From Casuarius casuarius (lineage: Eukaryota > Chordata > Aves > Casuariiformes > Casuariidae): DNA of 64,000 nucleotides. Shown here in pieces: positions 52,751 through 64,000 of this stretch. Location of the stretch: NCBI GenBank assembly GCA_003342895.1, contig PTFA01000278.1, positions 982,498 through 1,046,497 on the forward strand, given 5' to 3'. Positions within the stretch are counted from its first letter, which is position 1; each line of letters begins with the position of its first letter. Made by a program: the position numbers and the translations under genes. The notes under the pieces are model-generated. The model was not told the origin of the DNA. It ran no database searches and worked only from the letters and a program-made list of their open reading frames with translations.

Positions 52751-54861
52751 GTAAAAGTATACGCTCTGCTTTGACAAAGAGAGTATCAAAACACAAGCCA
52801 TATCTTTTTTTTGTTGTTCTATCTCTGCTCCAGTATTTGGAAACACTTCATGAGGAAGTGTAGTAGTAGCATATATGGCCCTGCTAAACTACCTTCGATC
52901 TAAGGAGTCTCCCAGGCCCTGGCTTACTCGCTCAGCTGGCTGATCCGGGCTGCCACCTTATTTACAGAGTATTGAATCACCAAGATTAAACAAAAATATC
53001 AATTCCTACTGCGCTGCCTCCAATCACAGGGTGCAGAAGTGCCCGCAGGAGAGGAGGGCTGGGAGCGACCACCTGTACAAAGCCAGCGAAGGTAAACAGG
53101 TTGACCACGTGATTAAGTTCATTTAATTCAGCNAGGCTTCTCAGAGAGATGCTCATCAACTTTAAAACCAGGGCTCTGATGCTAAGAGGGCCGGACTCTG
53201 TCTCACAAACACTGAATAATATCTCACTCCTTGAGCTATCATAGTACGTGCGTCACTCTGTGAAAGCTGAGGAACCTAATGCAGCTGCACATCTTTACAG
53301 TCCCTAAAGGAAAGAGTAGAAAATCAACAGCCACCAACACCGAAAATAACAAAAAGGCCACAGAGCATCTCTAGGGTGAAGAAAAAAAAAAAAAGTGTGG
53401 TGTCTGCTGCTTTGAATATAGTTAAGTATTTTTCTAAGTTAACTTTGAGAGACCATCTGTTTTGTTCTGTGACACATTTGTGTGTTCCATGTCTTTTTTC
53501 CCTAAATTATACTGCATCCAATTCTGAATTGGGCCACACTATTCCCCTTGGACCCATACAGTGTCCTATTCTATCTGAATGGCATCGGATGATAGCTAGC
53601 AGGTGCCGCTCTGCAGCTCAGACCATACTATATTAAAACCTAAAAATACTCTTTTGGACAGCGGATATATTGGATAGTGCAGATGGCTAATTGCAAACAT
53701 AACAATATTTAAAATTGTGGAAATAATTCCCGGAGCGAAGCCACCTCAAGAACTGTTAAAACGTCACTATACAGGGACATCATAATAAATGACAGCAATA
53801 TTTTGGCTTGGATTTGGGACAAAAAGAGATTGCAATTTTAATTTACAGACTGCTTCCTATGATTGATTTTTATTTTATTTGGGATTAATACTACAGGACA
53901 GATTTTCTATCTTAATTACAGGGAGAGTACGATGAAATATGAACCAGTCTTTCTAAACAGCAAACCAGTAGCTGCTCTGAAATCAATCTGCNTTGCTGAT
54001 GTAGGAGCCAAGAAGCNGTGCAGTGTNTCGTGTTTCATGTGNCCAGGGAGGCAAACCCTGCATTGCTCAGAAAAATCACACAATGAATTCACTGGATCAT
54101 AAAACATTGCTAACTTCACCTGTTTAACTACTGCTAACATTTACACCTTCTTTTCAGAGAGTGGCAGAAGATGCCAAATGGCAGGAAATTGGACACATGC
54201 ATTTTAACATTAAGGACAAAATGTTCACGTCAATGTTCTGCAGAAGAACCGCACACAGGCTGTCTTCAGAAATGCTCTCACACACGCAGCACATACAATG
54301 CTCTGTTTGCACCTAGTGAAACACAATTTTTTCTTANGCAACTATGCAAGAATTTATATTTTTATTAAAAACATAAACGTATGTTAATTCGTTGTTGTTG
54401 GAAAAGGGTTAGCTAACAGGCTGCATGCCTATTGACTTTGCATATGAGAGAATTTGACCAAGGTTTCACACAATTTTAATTTAGTTCACTGATTTAATTG
54501 ATTCTCCTGAATGCCTCTGAAAGTCCCCATGCAGANACAGCACAAATGGCCAAGCCAGGTGGCAAACCAGTTGCAACACTAAGAAAAAGAAAAGACAGAA
54601 GTCCAACACACTCCTTGTAGTTCATAATCAGCTTTTCATGAATTTCAAAACACATAAGCAATACACTTTGTGGGCACATAAAGTTTCAAGATGAGACCCA
54701 AGCTCTTTTTAATACCAGCCTCCTCATACTAGACAGTTCATTGCTGAGCCTCAATAATGACAAATGTTCCTTTTCTTTGGTGGAGGTGATCAGTGTATTT
54801 CTGGAAGGAAGTTAGAGGACTTTTTTTTCCTGTTCTAATATTGTTTTGTTTGCCTTTCTAG
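52751..54861 (+). other. PCSK5: Intron (2.1 kb); nothing recognised
   Basis: Contains an A-run at about 53380-53393 and a small N cluster at 53992-54042. No exon seen. It ends in TGCCTTTCTAG. Confidence 0.8.
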
Positions 54862-54977
54862 GGGATGGAGCATTCAGCTGCACTTCTTGCGTATGGAGCT
54901 ACACTTTATTAAGTGGAATGTGCAACTCAGACTGTCTTGTAGGCGAATACAGAGTCCAGGAGTCACCANCACAAGAG
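54862..54977 (+). CDS. PCSK5: PCSK5 PC5B exon 15 (furin-like repeat)
   Basis: 116 bp, phase 1 at the start and 0 at the end, between CCTTTCTAG and GTACCT. It reads GDGAFSCTSCVWSYTLLSGM, then CNSDCLVGEYRVQES. Mammals have GKGALNCLSCVWSYHLMGG and CTSDCLVGEYRV, so this is secure. The following residues up to GAG (54975-54977) are not conserved, and N at 54969 hides one. Confidence 0.92.
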
Positions 54978-56521
54978 GTACCTATCTGTAGGCATTTTCT
55001 CCTGTGATTTATATCCTGAACTTTAACTTCTGAACACAAGAGGAAGAACACAGAATGCTTCTCTCCGAGTTTTCAAGTCTGTTTATCTTTAAACATTCCT
55101 ACTTTTGTTATTCTCTTGGCAGAAAAAGCACCATTTCTCTTTCTGGGGCTGTCTACTGTAGGAGGATTTGTCTACCAGTATATATAAAGACACAATGATG
55201 CCAAGGGCCATACCAAAACCATGTGAACAAATTCAGCTATATCAGTAATAGAGTATTTTTTCTTGTGGTATAACTGAGATTTCCCCAGGGATTTCTGCTG
55301 CTTTGTTTGTAAGAAATCACATCACATTTCTGACCAAGAATTCTACTGGCAGAAACCTCTAGTGAAGAGACAGGCTGAAGTTAACAGAGCTACATGTCTC
55401 TAAAGCAAGGCCACAATCAGGTTTGGGTCTGTGCCACAAGTCTGGGCATCCCAGCTTCCAGATTTCCAACTGCCTTCCAGAGCTGTTTGCTCAAGAATAT
55501 AGTGCCAAGGCAAGCCAGTTGGCCTGAGATGCTGGATACCCTGGAATCTCCAGCCTGGAGGATCTCCGTAGCAGGGCTGCAACACAACTGTGAACCTGAG
55601 AAGGCAGCCTAAGAGCTGGGGACCATGATGGTCCACAGTTCTTTGCAAGAGCTTTGAGAAACTGGACCTCCCAGTATGGCCTCCCCATCTCTTCCATGCT
55701 CTCAGATTCAGGGCAAGGAGCCCACCAGCTCTGAGAAAGCTATCCAGTTTGACATAAGGTTATTGCACTAGATCTGGGGTCCTGGTCCCACAGCAAAAAA
55801 ATAAGGAACTTTTGCCCAGTAGGCCACCCATGAACTGCAGACACTGGAAGCCCTGAACTACCTGACCTCAGAGCAGTCTACAAGGTATGTGTGGCAGCAA
55901 TGAGCTCCAGTAGTCTTTGTACATAGACACTCCCAGAAATCTACCTGGAATTTGAGAAGAGTACCTGGATCTAAGTGGTTTCTGTAAAATAGAACGAACA
56001 TGATCTAATAAAAATCTGTTTTGCCAGAAAATTTCCAGTCAGCTTTATTCTTTATTTCTCCTCCTTCCCAAGTTGGAAATTGAATTCATTCTCTCATTTT
56101 CTTTTTTTTTACAGAATATTTCCTCTTGTTTATCCCACCTCAGTTGCTTCTTTAAGACTATTTTACTGTCGTTACCATCATTAGTGCCAAAGAGCCATAG
56201 ACTAGCTAATAGGGGTCTAGCAAAACAAAAAACACAGCTTCTGGCCAAAGAGCTGACNGTGTGAATGAATTTTAGCTAGCTATCTAGCTAGGTTAGATTG
56301 CAAACTAAGCTTCTCCTACACTGCTTTTTCACTCTCCTTACCAGCAGATCACTGAGAACCTAGGCAGTATGAAACAAATTTTAATTTTCCCACTCCTCGA
56401 TGAATTTTGCTATAGACATCCATGGTGTCTGGACATGGGGACCCAGAGAGTGACAGGGCAGAACGGTGAGGTCCAAAGGAATGGAAATGAGAGGTGCATT
56501 GCTTGTGTTCTGTGTCTCAAG
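54978..56521 (+). other. PCSK5: Intron (1.5 kb); one GC-richer unassigned stretch
   Basis: About 55390-55880 is clearly less AT-rich than its surroundings and could be an old repeat, but I do not recognise it. The acceptor at 56520-56521 follows a moderate GT/CT-rich tract. Confidence 0.7.
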
Positions 56522-56708
56522 GANGACCAGCTCAAATGTGAGAAATGTGACAGCACGTGCACTGAATGTAAGGGACCTGGGCCTCTCAACTGCACCATGT
56601 GTCCAGCCAGCATGCAGCTCTACCTCGAAGAAAGTCGCTGCCTGCCCTGCTGCGGTGACTCTGACCTGGCAGACAGCCCGGAGTGCTGTGACTGCAGTGA
56701 GACACAAG
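56522..56708 (+). CDS. PCSK5: PCSK5 PC5B exon 16 (last Cys-rich repeat before the membrane)
   Basis: 187 bp, phase 0 at the start and 1 at the end, between TGTCTCAAG and GTAGGA. It reads (E/D)DQLKCEKCDSTCTECKGP, then LNCTMCPAS, CLPCC, and ECCDCSETQ. Mammals have CEKCHESCMECKGPG, NCTLCPA, CLHCC and ECCDC. The acceptor is chosen because it gives phase 0 with exon 15 and restores the conserved spacing before CEKC. N at 56524 is in the first codon. NCT is a sequon. Confidence 0.9.
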
Positions 56709-57505
56709 GTAGGACCATGCTGATAAGTGGTACCGGTGTCGAAGGGCCTTATGACTCACTGGGCTGACATTTAAAAAGGAAAAGCAGAAAATAACAAAAA
56801 TGTGCTGCTGAGCTGCATGCATACAGTGTNTCTCTACTGCTCCATCACCAGAGGAGGAAGGCCTTTATGCAAAAAACAGCAATTGCAACAGATATTGCCT
56901 CCTTCTCTCGGTCACGACACTTGTTTTAAATGGCCATGCATTTCATAACCCAGTTGACTGGGAAATGCTTGTTTCAATGGATAGCAATCTGAATTGCACA
57001 CTTTAAGCTCATCATGTCAAAACCACGCCATTGACTTTGAAGTAGCTACAGCACATTACACAAGGGAAGATTTGCAGAGAGAAGAAATGTTTTTATTATA
57101 CCAAACTGATACAATTGGGAAAAACAGACAAGCTCAGGGCGCACACAACCTGTTTTCCAATCTTTCTAGAAGCCAGAGAGTTAAAAATACAAATATTTCC
57201 AGGGATGCTATGTTTCTTGTCTAAACTTAACAAGTAGGTTGTGTTTGTGTGCTTGTTAGCTTTTCTGCTTCTTGCTGTTTACTCCTAATCTGATGAAGAA
57301 ACTTCGCTATCCCAACAACCCTCTCCTTGCTTATATCCTTACACCATCACAGCCACAAGAGCACAATTGTTGTACTGGAAGAATAAGGTATTTAGTCCAA
57401 AAAATTTAAAGATGTAAACAGGCCTAAATGTTCTGCTGGGGCATTTAAAACAAAGACCCCCACCTGACCTCATATAATTTTTTTTTATTTTATTGCTGTT
57501 GTCAG
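56709..57505 (+). other. PCSK5: Intron (797 bp); nothing recognised
   Basis: A plain intron ending in a T-rich tract and GCTGTTGTCAG. Confidence 0.85.
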
Positions 57506-57909
57506 ATGACTGTGTCTTACGGATCACTCTACCACCTGAGCACAAAAGCAAAACTGTTTTCTTTGTTATTACCTGCATTTTCCTTCTTCTTATCATTGGA
57601 GCTATTATATTTATCTGGAGAAAATCACGAGCNAAAACCCAGGCTGTCAATAAAAGGGGGTATGAGAAGCTGACAAATCANTCCAAAGCCTTTGCTTCCT
57701 ACACGAGCAACTCCCATGAGAGTACAAGCTATCAGGAAGATCAAGTGATTGAGTACAGAGATCGAAATAATGAAGACGAAGATGACGATGATGATATTGT
57801 ATATATGGGCCAGGATGGGACAATCTATCATAAATTTAGATATGGACTTTTGGAGGAGGATGAGAAAGATGAGCTTGAATATGATGATGAAAGTTACTCA
57901 TTTAGATAA
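57506..57909 (+). CDS. PCSK5: PCSK5 PC5B exon 17: transmembrane anchor and cytoplasmic tail, with stop
   Basis: The phase 1 start follows TTGTCAG, and TAA is at 57907-57909. It adds about 134 residues. A short lumenal linker (DDCVLRITLPPEHKSK) leads to a helix of about 22 hydrophobic residues (57553-57618, rich in Phe, Ile and Leu) stopped by WRKSR. The tail holds YEKL, then an acidic cluster NNEDEDDDDDIVYMGQDG (from about 57766), then YGLL (57841-57852) and a second acidic cluster EEDEKDELEYDDES. These are the two sorting clusters of PC5B that keep the protein cycling through the trans-Golgi network. The ending SYSFR differs from the mammalian SYSYYQ as I recall it. Ns at 57633 and 57681 hide little. 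Confidence 0.97.
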
Positions 57910-58220
57910 CTCTACTAATTTATGGATTTTCTGCTCTGTTGCCTTACTTATTAAATTACATCAATTTAGTTAAGTATGTTTAGTTATTTCTTAACATGCT
58001 GAGCTCAAGATTTTAGCTAATGCATATTGTGAGAGCAGAANGGTTTCTAAAAACATCTCTTTTGTCCTAAAACTTTATATAAATCCTTGTTAGGCTTTTA
58101 AGTAGCACTCCAGATGTAGGCTGGTTAAGAGATCACGTTTCTGAGCATTTGTGTGGAGACTAAATCCTTTCCCAATGTTTGTGTGTGCATTANAACTATT
58201 ACAAACACTCCTTCAAACAG

Positions 58221-58239
58221 CACGCACGCACGCACACAC
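58221..58239. repeat. (CACG)n/(CA)n microsatellite
   Basis: CACGCACGCACGCACACAC within the PC5B 3' UTR. Confidence 0.85.
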
Positions 58240-58999
58240 TTATTGAGAACCTTGCCAATCACTACTAAAAATGTGCAGATATAAAGCAGATGGGTGTATT
58301 TGCCTGCACAGTGAANGTCACTGGCATAGGGTGCCACTTTACTGTTTGCTACTTTGTGATTATAGTTGTACAGCAATTCACACAATACAATAGGTAATTT
58401 TGCTGATTTTACCTAGACTTTCTTTCTTGAAATGACCTGGCACATATGTGCCCCTCAAAGCTGACACATTTCACCTCATAAACTTGTAGCATATTTCCCA
58501 GTGAAATTATGTATTTATGACATGATGTTGAAGATCTGTGATTGTGAATCTGTTTCAGATAAAACTCTACTGTATTCATAGTTTGTATGAAAAAATATGA
58601 AGTATTTTATACATCATCAACCTCTGATGAATCTTATTTCCAGTGGTTATAAAGCTTAAATAACCTGTCATTACACACATTTTTTCCTGTTTACTGCAGA
58701 GGAAAATGTGGTCTATATGTATGCTTAGAAAAAGAAAAGACGACTCCTTTTNTCTTTGTAACTACCTTCTCAGGATCCAGGGAACTGATATAAACACAGA
58801 GCATTACTCAGGCAACTTTTGCATTTCTGTTGTAAATGTCTCAGGATGTTCAGACTATGGCTAAGNGAATAATTAGCACTTATTTGGTAAAGTAACCTAA
58901 AGGAACACAATAGTGAGATTTTTTTTTTTTTATCATTACAGAAATGTAATTTATCATACTACAGATAAGGATGCTCTTTATGGCCCCTTGCTGTGAAAG

Positions 59000-59005
59000 A
59001 ATAAA
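59000..59005 (+). promoter_or_regulatory. PCSK5: Polyadenylation signal AATAAA of PC5B
   Basis: A canonical hexamer is followed by CA-containing cleavage candidates at about 59013-59022 and a GT-rich element (gtgctgttatttgt) at 59031-59044. Spacing is right for cleavage near 59020. It lies about 1.1 kb after the PC5B stop. Confidence 0.75.
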
Positions 59006-59025
59006 TTCTTTGCACAAAACCATNT

Positions 59026-60815
59026 TGAAAGTGCTGTTATTTGTCAACAGTATTGCCAGGTGGATAAAAGAGTGGCCTTATCCTTAGAAGTCTGGCTTTG
59101 GTCTCCTGCTCTTTCAGAGCTCCTGTTGCTTTCCAGGAAGAATTATTTCTAGAAATCTAAATCAATTAGNTTTAGCTTTTACAGAGGAATTCCACATAAG
59201 AATACCTATTTTATATGGCTCAAGGCCCAGGTGGAATTTTTTGTCCTAAAGACATCAGGACCCTTCTGTAGGTAAGTATAAAGGAGTTCTATGGAAAGGT
59301 CTATCGCTTCTACTTTAAATTTTAATCTTTTAATCATTGTGCCTTCAGGGAAAGAGAGGAATTCGAGATCATGTGACAGATTACAAAAGACAAAACAAGG
59401 ACCTATATTTATCAAAAGAGGTATAATAACCAGCCACTTTGGAAAGACACATCTGTCACTTGAATTAAAGTTCTTATCTTGGGAAGCTCTCCAGACAAAG
59501 AAAAGGAATGAAAAGAGCGAGAAATCAATTCAAAAGGTCATACTAAGAGAAAAAGACTTTTTGTGGTATCCTCCTCTCCTATGCTTTTTTGGATAAACAA
59601 TATGCTTTGTTATTGTTTTTAGTGGCTTATATAACCTGGCTGTAAGCATGTGCTTTGATGCACACTATCTGAAACCACCCCAATCGAATTTCAAAGGCTT
59701 AATCAAAGCTACACTTGAGCAGTTTGAAATCACTTCAAGAGAGGGATATAACGAGCATNGTCACAGGCTCTCAGACTACTATCATTATTTTATGAAAAGT
59801 TTGGTGTATTTAGGTATCCTGAAAAAAAGACTATTTTTGAAATGTGATTTCTTAAGAGAATTTTGTCCAAATTTGTGCAAGTCAGACAGGGATAAATCTA
59901 CATTTCTGAGCGTACACCTAAGAAATGAACTCCAAGCTCTTCTCAAACACCAGTTCTTTTCAGAGGTTCTTCATCTTGGTTCAGNCATACCACTTCAACC
60001 ACATTTTGAGTTTATCAGCTACATATTCTTCTTTCATTTTTGAGGCTTTCTACTCTCCAGTCTGACACTTTCTTTNCAGCATTCAGAGCCTTTAATGTGT
60101 AGTCAGGGACCCCAGATGTCACAAAGCAGGAGATATTTCTTGTAGTGCTAAAGCTGCACAGGCAAACCTAAAACAACACTCATAGGATAGAAGCAGCNCT
60201 GTTAATCTTCTCTCCTCCCAGAAAAGCAGTGCTGGGGGCGGGGGGAGGAATTCAANTGACTGCTCAGATGAGAAGCCAATTTCTAAGAGGCACCAGGAGA
60301 ATTGCATGATTTTATGCTGCATGGGTAGGGTGAAAAGGTCCATGTTTTACAAGATGGCAGATAATTGGCTTGAAGGTGAACTGGTCTTTTTAGGAGACCA
60401 ATAAATAACTGATGAATGACATTAGCAGGACCTGATATGAGGAAGAGAATTGCAATAAGATAATGTTTGGTTTTTTGTTTTTTAAAGCAGCAGTTTCAAA
60501 ACAGTGGTCAAGGAGGCCCAAACTAATGACCCACAGAACCATATTGCTTTTAGTGTTTTCAGTTAAAACTCCCTGCTGAGAGTGCACAGGCAGATCAAGA
60601 AAAATTACATACTTTATAACAGGTCATTGGTCTAAGAGCTATTGGCTGAGGGAGAANCATTCATGAGTCAGTCACACCTCTGCAGAAACTTCATGGAAAA
60701 CAGAACACAACCAAGGAAGCCGATAATAAACGTACACAGAACACAGCACAGAAAGGATCTGAAATACTGCTTTTCTGTTTTACTTTATAGATTTCTAGTG
60801 GCTAAACCTATTGCA
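59026..60815. other. Intergenic, nothing recognised
   Basis: AT-rich sequence. The 131-residue open frame at 59648-60043 has no recognisable family features or splice support. No exon of a neighbouring gene was seen on either strand. Confidence 0.7.
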
Positions 60816-61603
60816 NNNNNNNNNNNNNNNNNNNNNNNNNNNNNNNNNNNNNNNNNNNNNNNNNNNNNNNNNNNNNNNNNNNNNNNNNNNNNNNNNNNNN
60901 NNNNNNNNNNNNNNNNNNNNNNNNNNNNNNNNNNNNNNNNNNNNNNNNNNNNNNNNNNNNNNNNNNNNNNNNNNNNNNNNNNNNNNNNNNNNNNNNNNNN
61001 NNNNNNNNNNNNNNNNNNNNNNNNNNNNNNNNNNNNNNNNNNNNNNNNNNNNNNNNNNNNNNNNNNNNNNNNNNNNNNNNNNNNNNNNNNNNNNNNNNNN
61101 NNNNNNNNNNNNNNNNNNNNNNNNNNNNNNNNNNNNNNNNNNNNNNNNNNNNNNNNNNNNNNNNNNNNNNNNNNNNNNNNNNNNNNNNNNNNNNNNNNNN
61201 NNNNNNNNNNNNNNNNNNNNNNNNNNNNNNNNNNNNNNNNNNNNNNNNNNNNNNNNNNNNNNNNNNNNNNNNNNNNNNNNNNNNNNNNNNNNNNNNNNNN
61301 NNNNNNNNNNNNNNNNNNNNNNNNNNNNNNNNNNNNNNNNNNNNNNNNNNNNNNNNNNNNNNNNNNNNNNNNNNNNNNNNNNNNNNNNNNNNNNNNNNNN
61401 NNNNNNNNNNNNNNNNNNNNNNNNNNNNNNNNNNNNNNNNNNNNNNNNNNNNNNNNNNNNNNNNNNNNNNNNNNNNNNNNNNNNNNNNNNNNNNNNNNNN
61501 NNNNNNNNNNNNNNNNNNNNNNNNNNNNNNNNNNNNNNNNNNNNNNNNNNNNNNNNNNNNNNNNNNNNNNNNNNNNNNNNNNNNNNNNNNNNNNNNNNNN
61601 NNN
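60816..61603. other. Assembly gap (788 Ns)
   Basis: An unbroken N run. The right edge abuts perfect 27-bp tandem copies, which suggests the array itself was not assembled. Confidence 0.99.
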
Positions 61604-61684
61604 CAAACACATGATTTCTGGCTGAGATTCCAAACACATGATTTCTGGCTGAGATTCCAAACACATGATTTCTGGCTGAGATTC
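61604..61684. repeat. 27-bp minisatellite, three perfect copies at the gap edge
   Basis: Copies at 61604-61630, 61631-61657 and 61658-61684 are identical. The unit starts CAAACACATGATTTC and ends GAGATTC. The left limit is hidden by the N gap. The unit is a multiple of three, so open frames run through it, but nothing suggests it is translated. Confidence 0.95.
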
Positions 61685-63338
61685 CAGACTTTCAGGAATT
61701 TCCAAACAAAGAGAGGAATGAAAATAGGAAAGGCTCAACTACGTACGTTACTGTAGAAGAATTTCCATTCCAAATGGAAATTCTGAGGCATTTGGTTTTC
61801 TCATGAAGAATAATGGGTGTTTCAAGAGAAAAACATTTATTTGCATTAAGAATGTTTTGCTGACAATCAAATTTTCCAATGAAAAAGCTACCTGTCAAAA
61901 AATCCTGATTAGCCTTAATGAGTCACTACTTTCCCAAGGTTACATATATCCATTTGAATCCAAGGGGGAGCAGAAAGATATCTTTCTTTCAGCCGAATAG
62001 ACAAATGTTAACTACAGATTTTTCACCTTCCCTACAACCTCATATGCGTGTGTGGTTTCAAGCCTGAATTTTGGAGTAACCAGATGTGCAGCCTCATGAG
62101 GAACAGACAGATGTTCTCACTAAGGGTTCAGAAGGATTAATAGATATTTTTAAAAGTTTCTTTCTACTCTGATTTTTTTCATAATTAGTATGTATATATG
62201 GCAATACCAAAGATGCCTAGGATTAGACATCAAGGTTTAAAAACTCGTTTCAAGTCCTGAATCAATTTAATACAAAATATTTTAATAGTGATATTACCTT
62301 TTCAAGAATGTACAAGTAAATACATAATCTATCACATTTACAATCAAGCAGCAGATGACAAAAGATACTGGCTGGGTAACAAACACCTGCAATGAACTAG
62401 CCAAATGTAGAGATACTAAAATCCAAAATTAATACTAGACATCATACGCACATGTAACTTCTGCTCTCCTTCCAACATACATATTATATGTTCCCTCTTT
62501 TATCGATTGTTTCCTACTGCTTAGAAATATTAAGGGAGTTGCTTAACACGTCTGCAGGCTGATTTAAACAAAATCTCTGTGATTTTATTGTGAGCATGAC
62601 AAAAAAATTTTTCCCGTGGAAAAGAAATAATGTTATAAGGTTGACAGTAATTATGTTTTCTTTTTCCTATTGTCTCTTTTCAGACGGTTTAAGCAGGACG
62701 AAAAGCTCTTTAGATCTTAACCAAGGAAAAAGAGGCACTACTTTTTTCTTTGCACGATTTTGCAGATTTATATTACACATTTAATTGCACAGTAAAAAAG
62801 GAAGTATTCTTTCATTGTTCCTCATTTATATTAGCTATTCAGCATCTAGATAAGTACATTTTCTTTTTCAAGAAGAGTTCAGGTTCTACACTTATCTAAC
62901 ATTCGTTATTTTAATAGTTCTTGCTCAGTTTTTTTCCCCCTCACGTTACTCCATCCTTTCTCATTGCATACATCATCCAAAACCCTCATCCAATTATTCT
63001 GCTGTATGCTTTCTCCTNTTTCATGTCACTTANCATCATCTTCACTACCCAATTTTCNTTCTTTGTTCCTTATGCCTAAATATACCTAATTTCCTCACTT
63101 AGGTGTCTCATCTTTAGAAAACAAAAAAGCCACNTAAAAATCTTATCATTACATTGAATCCTGCCTTTTACTTTCACTGACAAATCTTAATATTGTGGGA
63201 AAAACAAACTAAATACAAACTTAAGAACAAAACAATACCAAAAAAACAAACAAAAAAAACAGCAAGCACTTGGCTATCCTTAGCCATCAACAAGAAATGA
63301 AAATTAATTCCCAAACAATAAAAATCATTACCTTAAGT

Positions 63339-63356
63339 TATATAATTAATTATATA
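63339..63356. repeat. Perfect 18-bp AT palindrome
   Basis: TATATAATTAATTATATA equals its own reverse complement. In a region this AT-rich it may be chance. Confidence 0.7.
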
Positions 63357-63466
63357 GTAACTGACATTAGTAGCCATGTTATAAAGCTTCAGGCTACCTA
63401 AAAAACAAAACAGGCCATAAATCCATCCAAATGCTCCCCTGNAGCAATTGATAATACAAATTTTCT

Positions 63467-63502
63467 AACCATCGCAAGTATTGCAACCATAGCAAGTATT
63501 GC
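63467..63502 (+). repeat. Two-copy 18-bp tandem repeat
   Basis: aaccatcgcaagtattgc is followed directly by aaccatagcaagtattgc, one mismatch apart. Confidence 0.8.
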
Positions 63503-64000
63503 GTTCTATTCATTAGGGTTTTCTTAAGTTCCTTCAGAAAAATACAAACAAATTAGGAAAAAAAATTATAGCCCTATAATAGAGCACACTTATTACAAAA
63601 TAAATCTGAAGACAATTCGATATTTTTCATCTCATTTCAATCCCAGAAAAAAAAAAACTAGTAGAAAATCTGGATGCTTGGAAATTATAGTGCTGAGTAT
63701 TAAAGAAAATCCTAAACAACATAGGAGCTTGAGGAGTTTTAACTTTTAAATCCATGCCTCCAGTCTGGATGCTGTGGTGTTAGAACCACAATCTCTGACA
63801 GATACCAAACTACACCCAATAGAGCAGTGCACCTAACACAGAAAGCAACCCCTACAACGTGACCACAATACCACAATATAATACATTCTTTCCTGAGGTA
63901 ACTTCAATGGTAGAGAGCTGCATATAAACAGTTGCCAAGTGTGAAAGTATGAGAGGAGCTTCCCCCCTCCCCCAGGAGCCCCAAGCCAGATAGATTAGTT

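Larger units (their letters stand above)
1655..59025 (+). other. PCSK5: PCSK5 gene, 3' portion (PC5A terminal exon through PC5B 3' end)
   Basis: Eighteen coding exons on the + strand belong to one gene. One is an alternative last exon (1655-1770); the other seventeen (10084-57909) join in frame, every one flanked by AG and GT. The joined product is a chain of Cys-x2-Cys-x3-Cys-x2-Cys furin-like repeats, then a transmembrane helix and an acidic tail. That order identifies PC5B, not furin (few repeats) or PACE4 (no transmembrane anchor). The protease is a calcium-dependent serine endoprotease that cleaves precursors after paired basic residues in the secretory pathway. The catalytic part is encoded upstream of base 1. 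The 3' boundary is inferred from the polyadenylation signal at 59000. Confidence 0.96.
57910..59025 (+). other. PCSK5: PC5B 3' UTR
   Basis: AT-rich sequence from the stop to just past the AATAAA at 59000. An earlier ATTAAA (57950-57955), only 40 bases after the stop, is a weaker alternative. A short CACG/CA tract lies at 58221-58239. The end is inferred as about 15-20 bases after the hexamer. Confidence 0.7.
61685..64000. other. Intergenic, AT-rich, nothing recognised
   Basis: No gene seen. Contains A-runs, an 18-bp two-copy tandem at about 63467-63502 and an 18-bp AT palindrome at 63339-63356. Confidence 0.75.

Noticed and set aside
59648..60043. 131-residue open frame downstream of PCSK5
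   Set aside because: Composition and context look random, with no recognisable domain or promoter; it could be revisited if transcripts are found.
60642..61738. Very long open frames on both strands across 60816-61603
   Set aside because: They are artefacts of the N gap and of a 27-bp repeat whose length is a multiple of three.
59026..64000. Exons of the expected mammalian neighbours (RFK, GCNT1)
   Set aside because: I looked for them on both strands and saw no matching coding sequence; they may lie beyond the window.
1..64000. CRISPR arrays, bacterial operons, integrated viruses, rRNA or tRNA genes
   Set aside because: No regularly spaced repeats, operon-like gene packing, LTR pairs with coding regions, or RNA gene motifs were seen.

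Overview
The window is vertebrate nuclear DNA carrying the 3' half of one gene, PCSK5 (proprotein convertase subtilisin/kexin type 5, also PC5/PC6), on the + strand. All protein evidence comes from short exons with GT-AG borders. They translate to furin-like cysteine-rich repeats, followed by a transmembrane segment and the acidic cytoplasmic tail of the long PC5B isoform. A bird, or at least a sauropsid, is likely: there is a worn CR1 LINE remnant, few interspersed repeats, introns that look compact for this gene, and protein close to but distinct from mammalian PCSK5. The species cannot be named from the sequence. Scattered single Ns and one 788-base N gap mark a draft or consensus assembly.

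Layout. Bases 1-1654 are intron. Bases 1655-1770 are the terminal exon of the short secreted isoform PC5A (38 residues plus stop), followed by its 3' UTR. From 10084 to 57909 lie the 17 exons specific to the membrane-anchored isoform PC5B. All keep an open frame across every junction and together encode about 987 residues, close to the length I recall for mammals. The largest introns are 16269-29589 and 32388-45870 (about 13.3 and 13.5 kb). The PC5B stop is at 57907-57909, its 3' UTR runs to a good AATAAA at 59000-59005, and 59026-64000 is intergenic with a 27-bp minisatellite at the edge of the N gap. I saw no second gene on either strand.

How it works together. The catalytic subtilisin-like and P domains lie upstream, outside the window. 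Choosing the 1655 terminal exon gives secreted PC5A. Splicing past it to 10084 adds the long Cys-rich ectodomain, membrane anchor and sorting tail that make PC5B. Two structural observations stand out. First, intron phases in the PC5B part follow a repeating four-exon pattern (1-1, 1-1, 1-2, 2-1) three times in a row. Second, the PC5A stop codon sits inside a good consensus splice donor; its use would turn that exon into an in-frame 1-2 alternative to the first PC5B exon. I found no evidence of an undescribed stand-alone system; this is a well-known gene with some interesting architecture.
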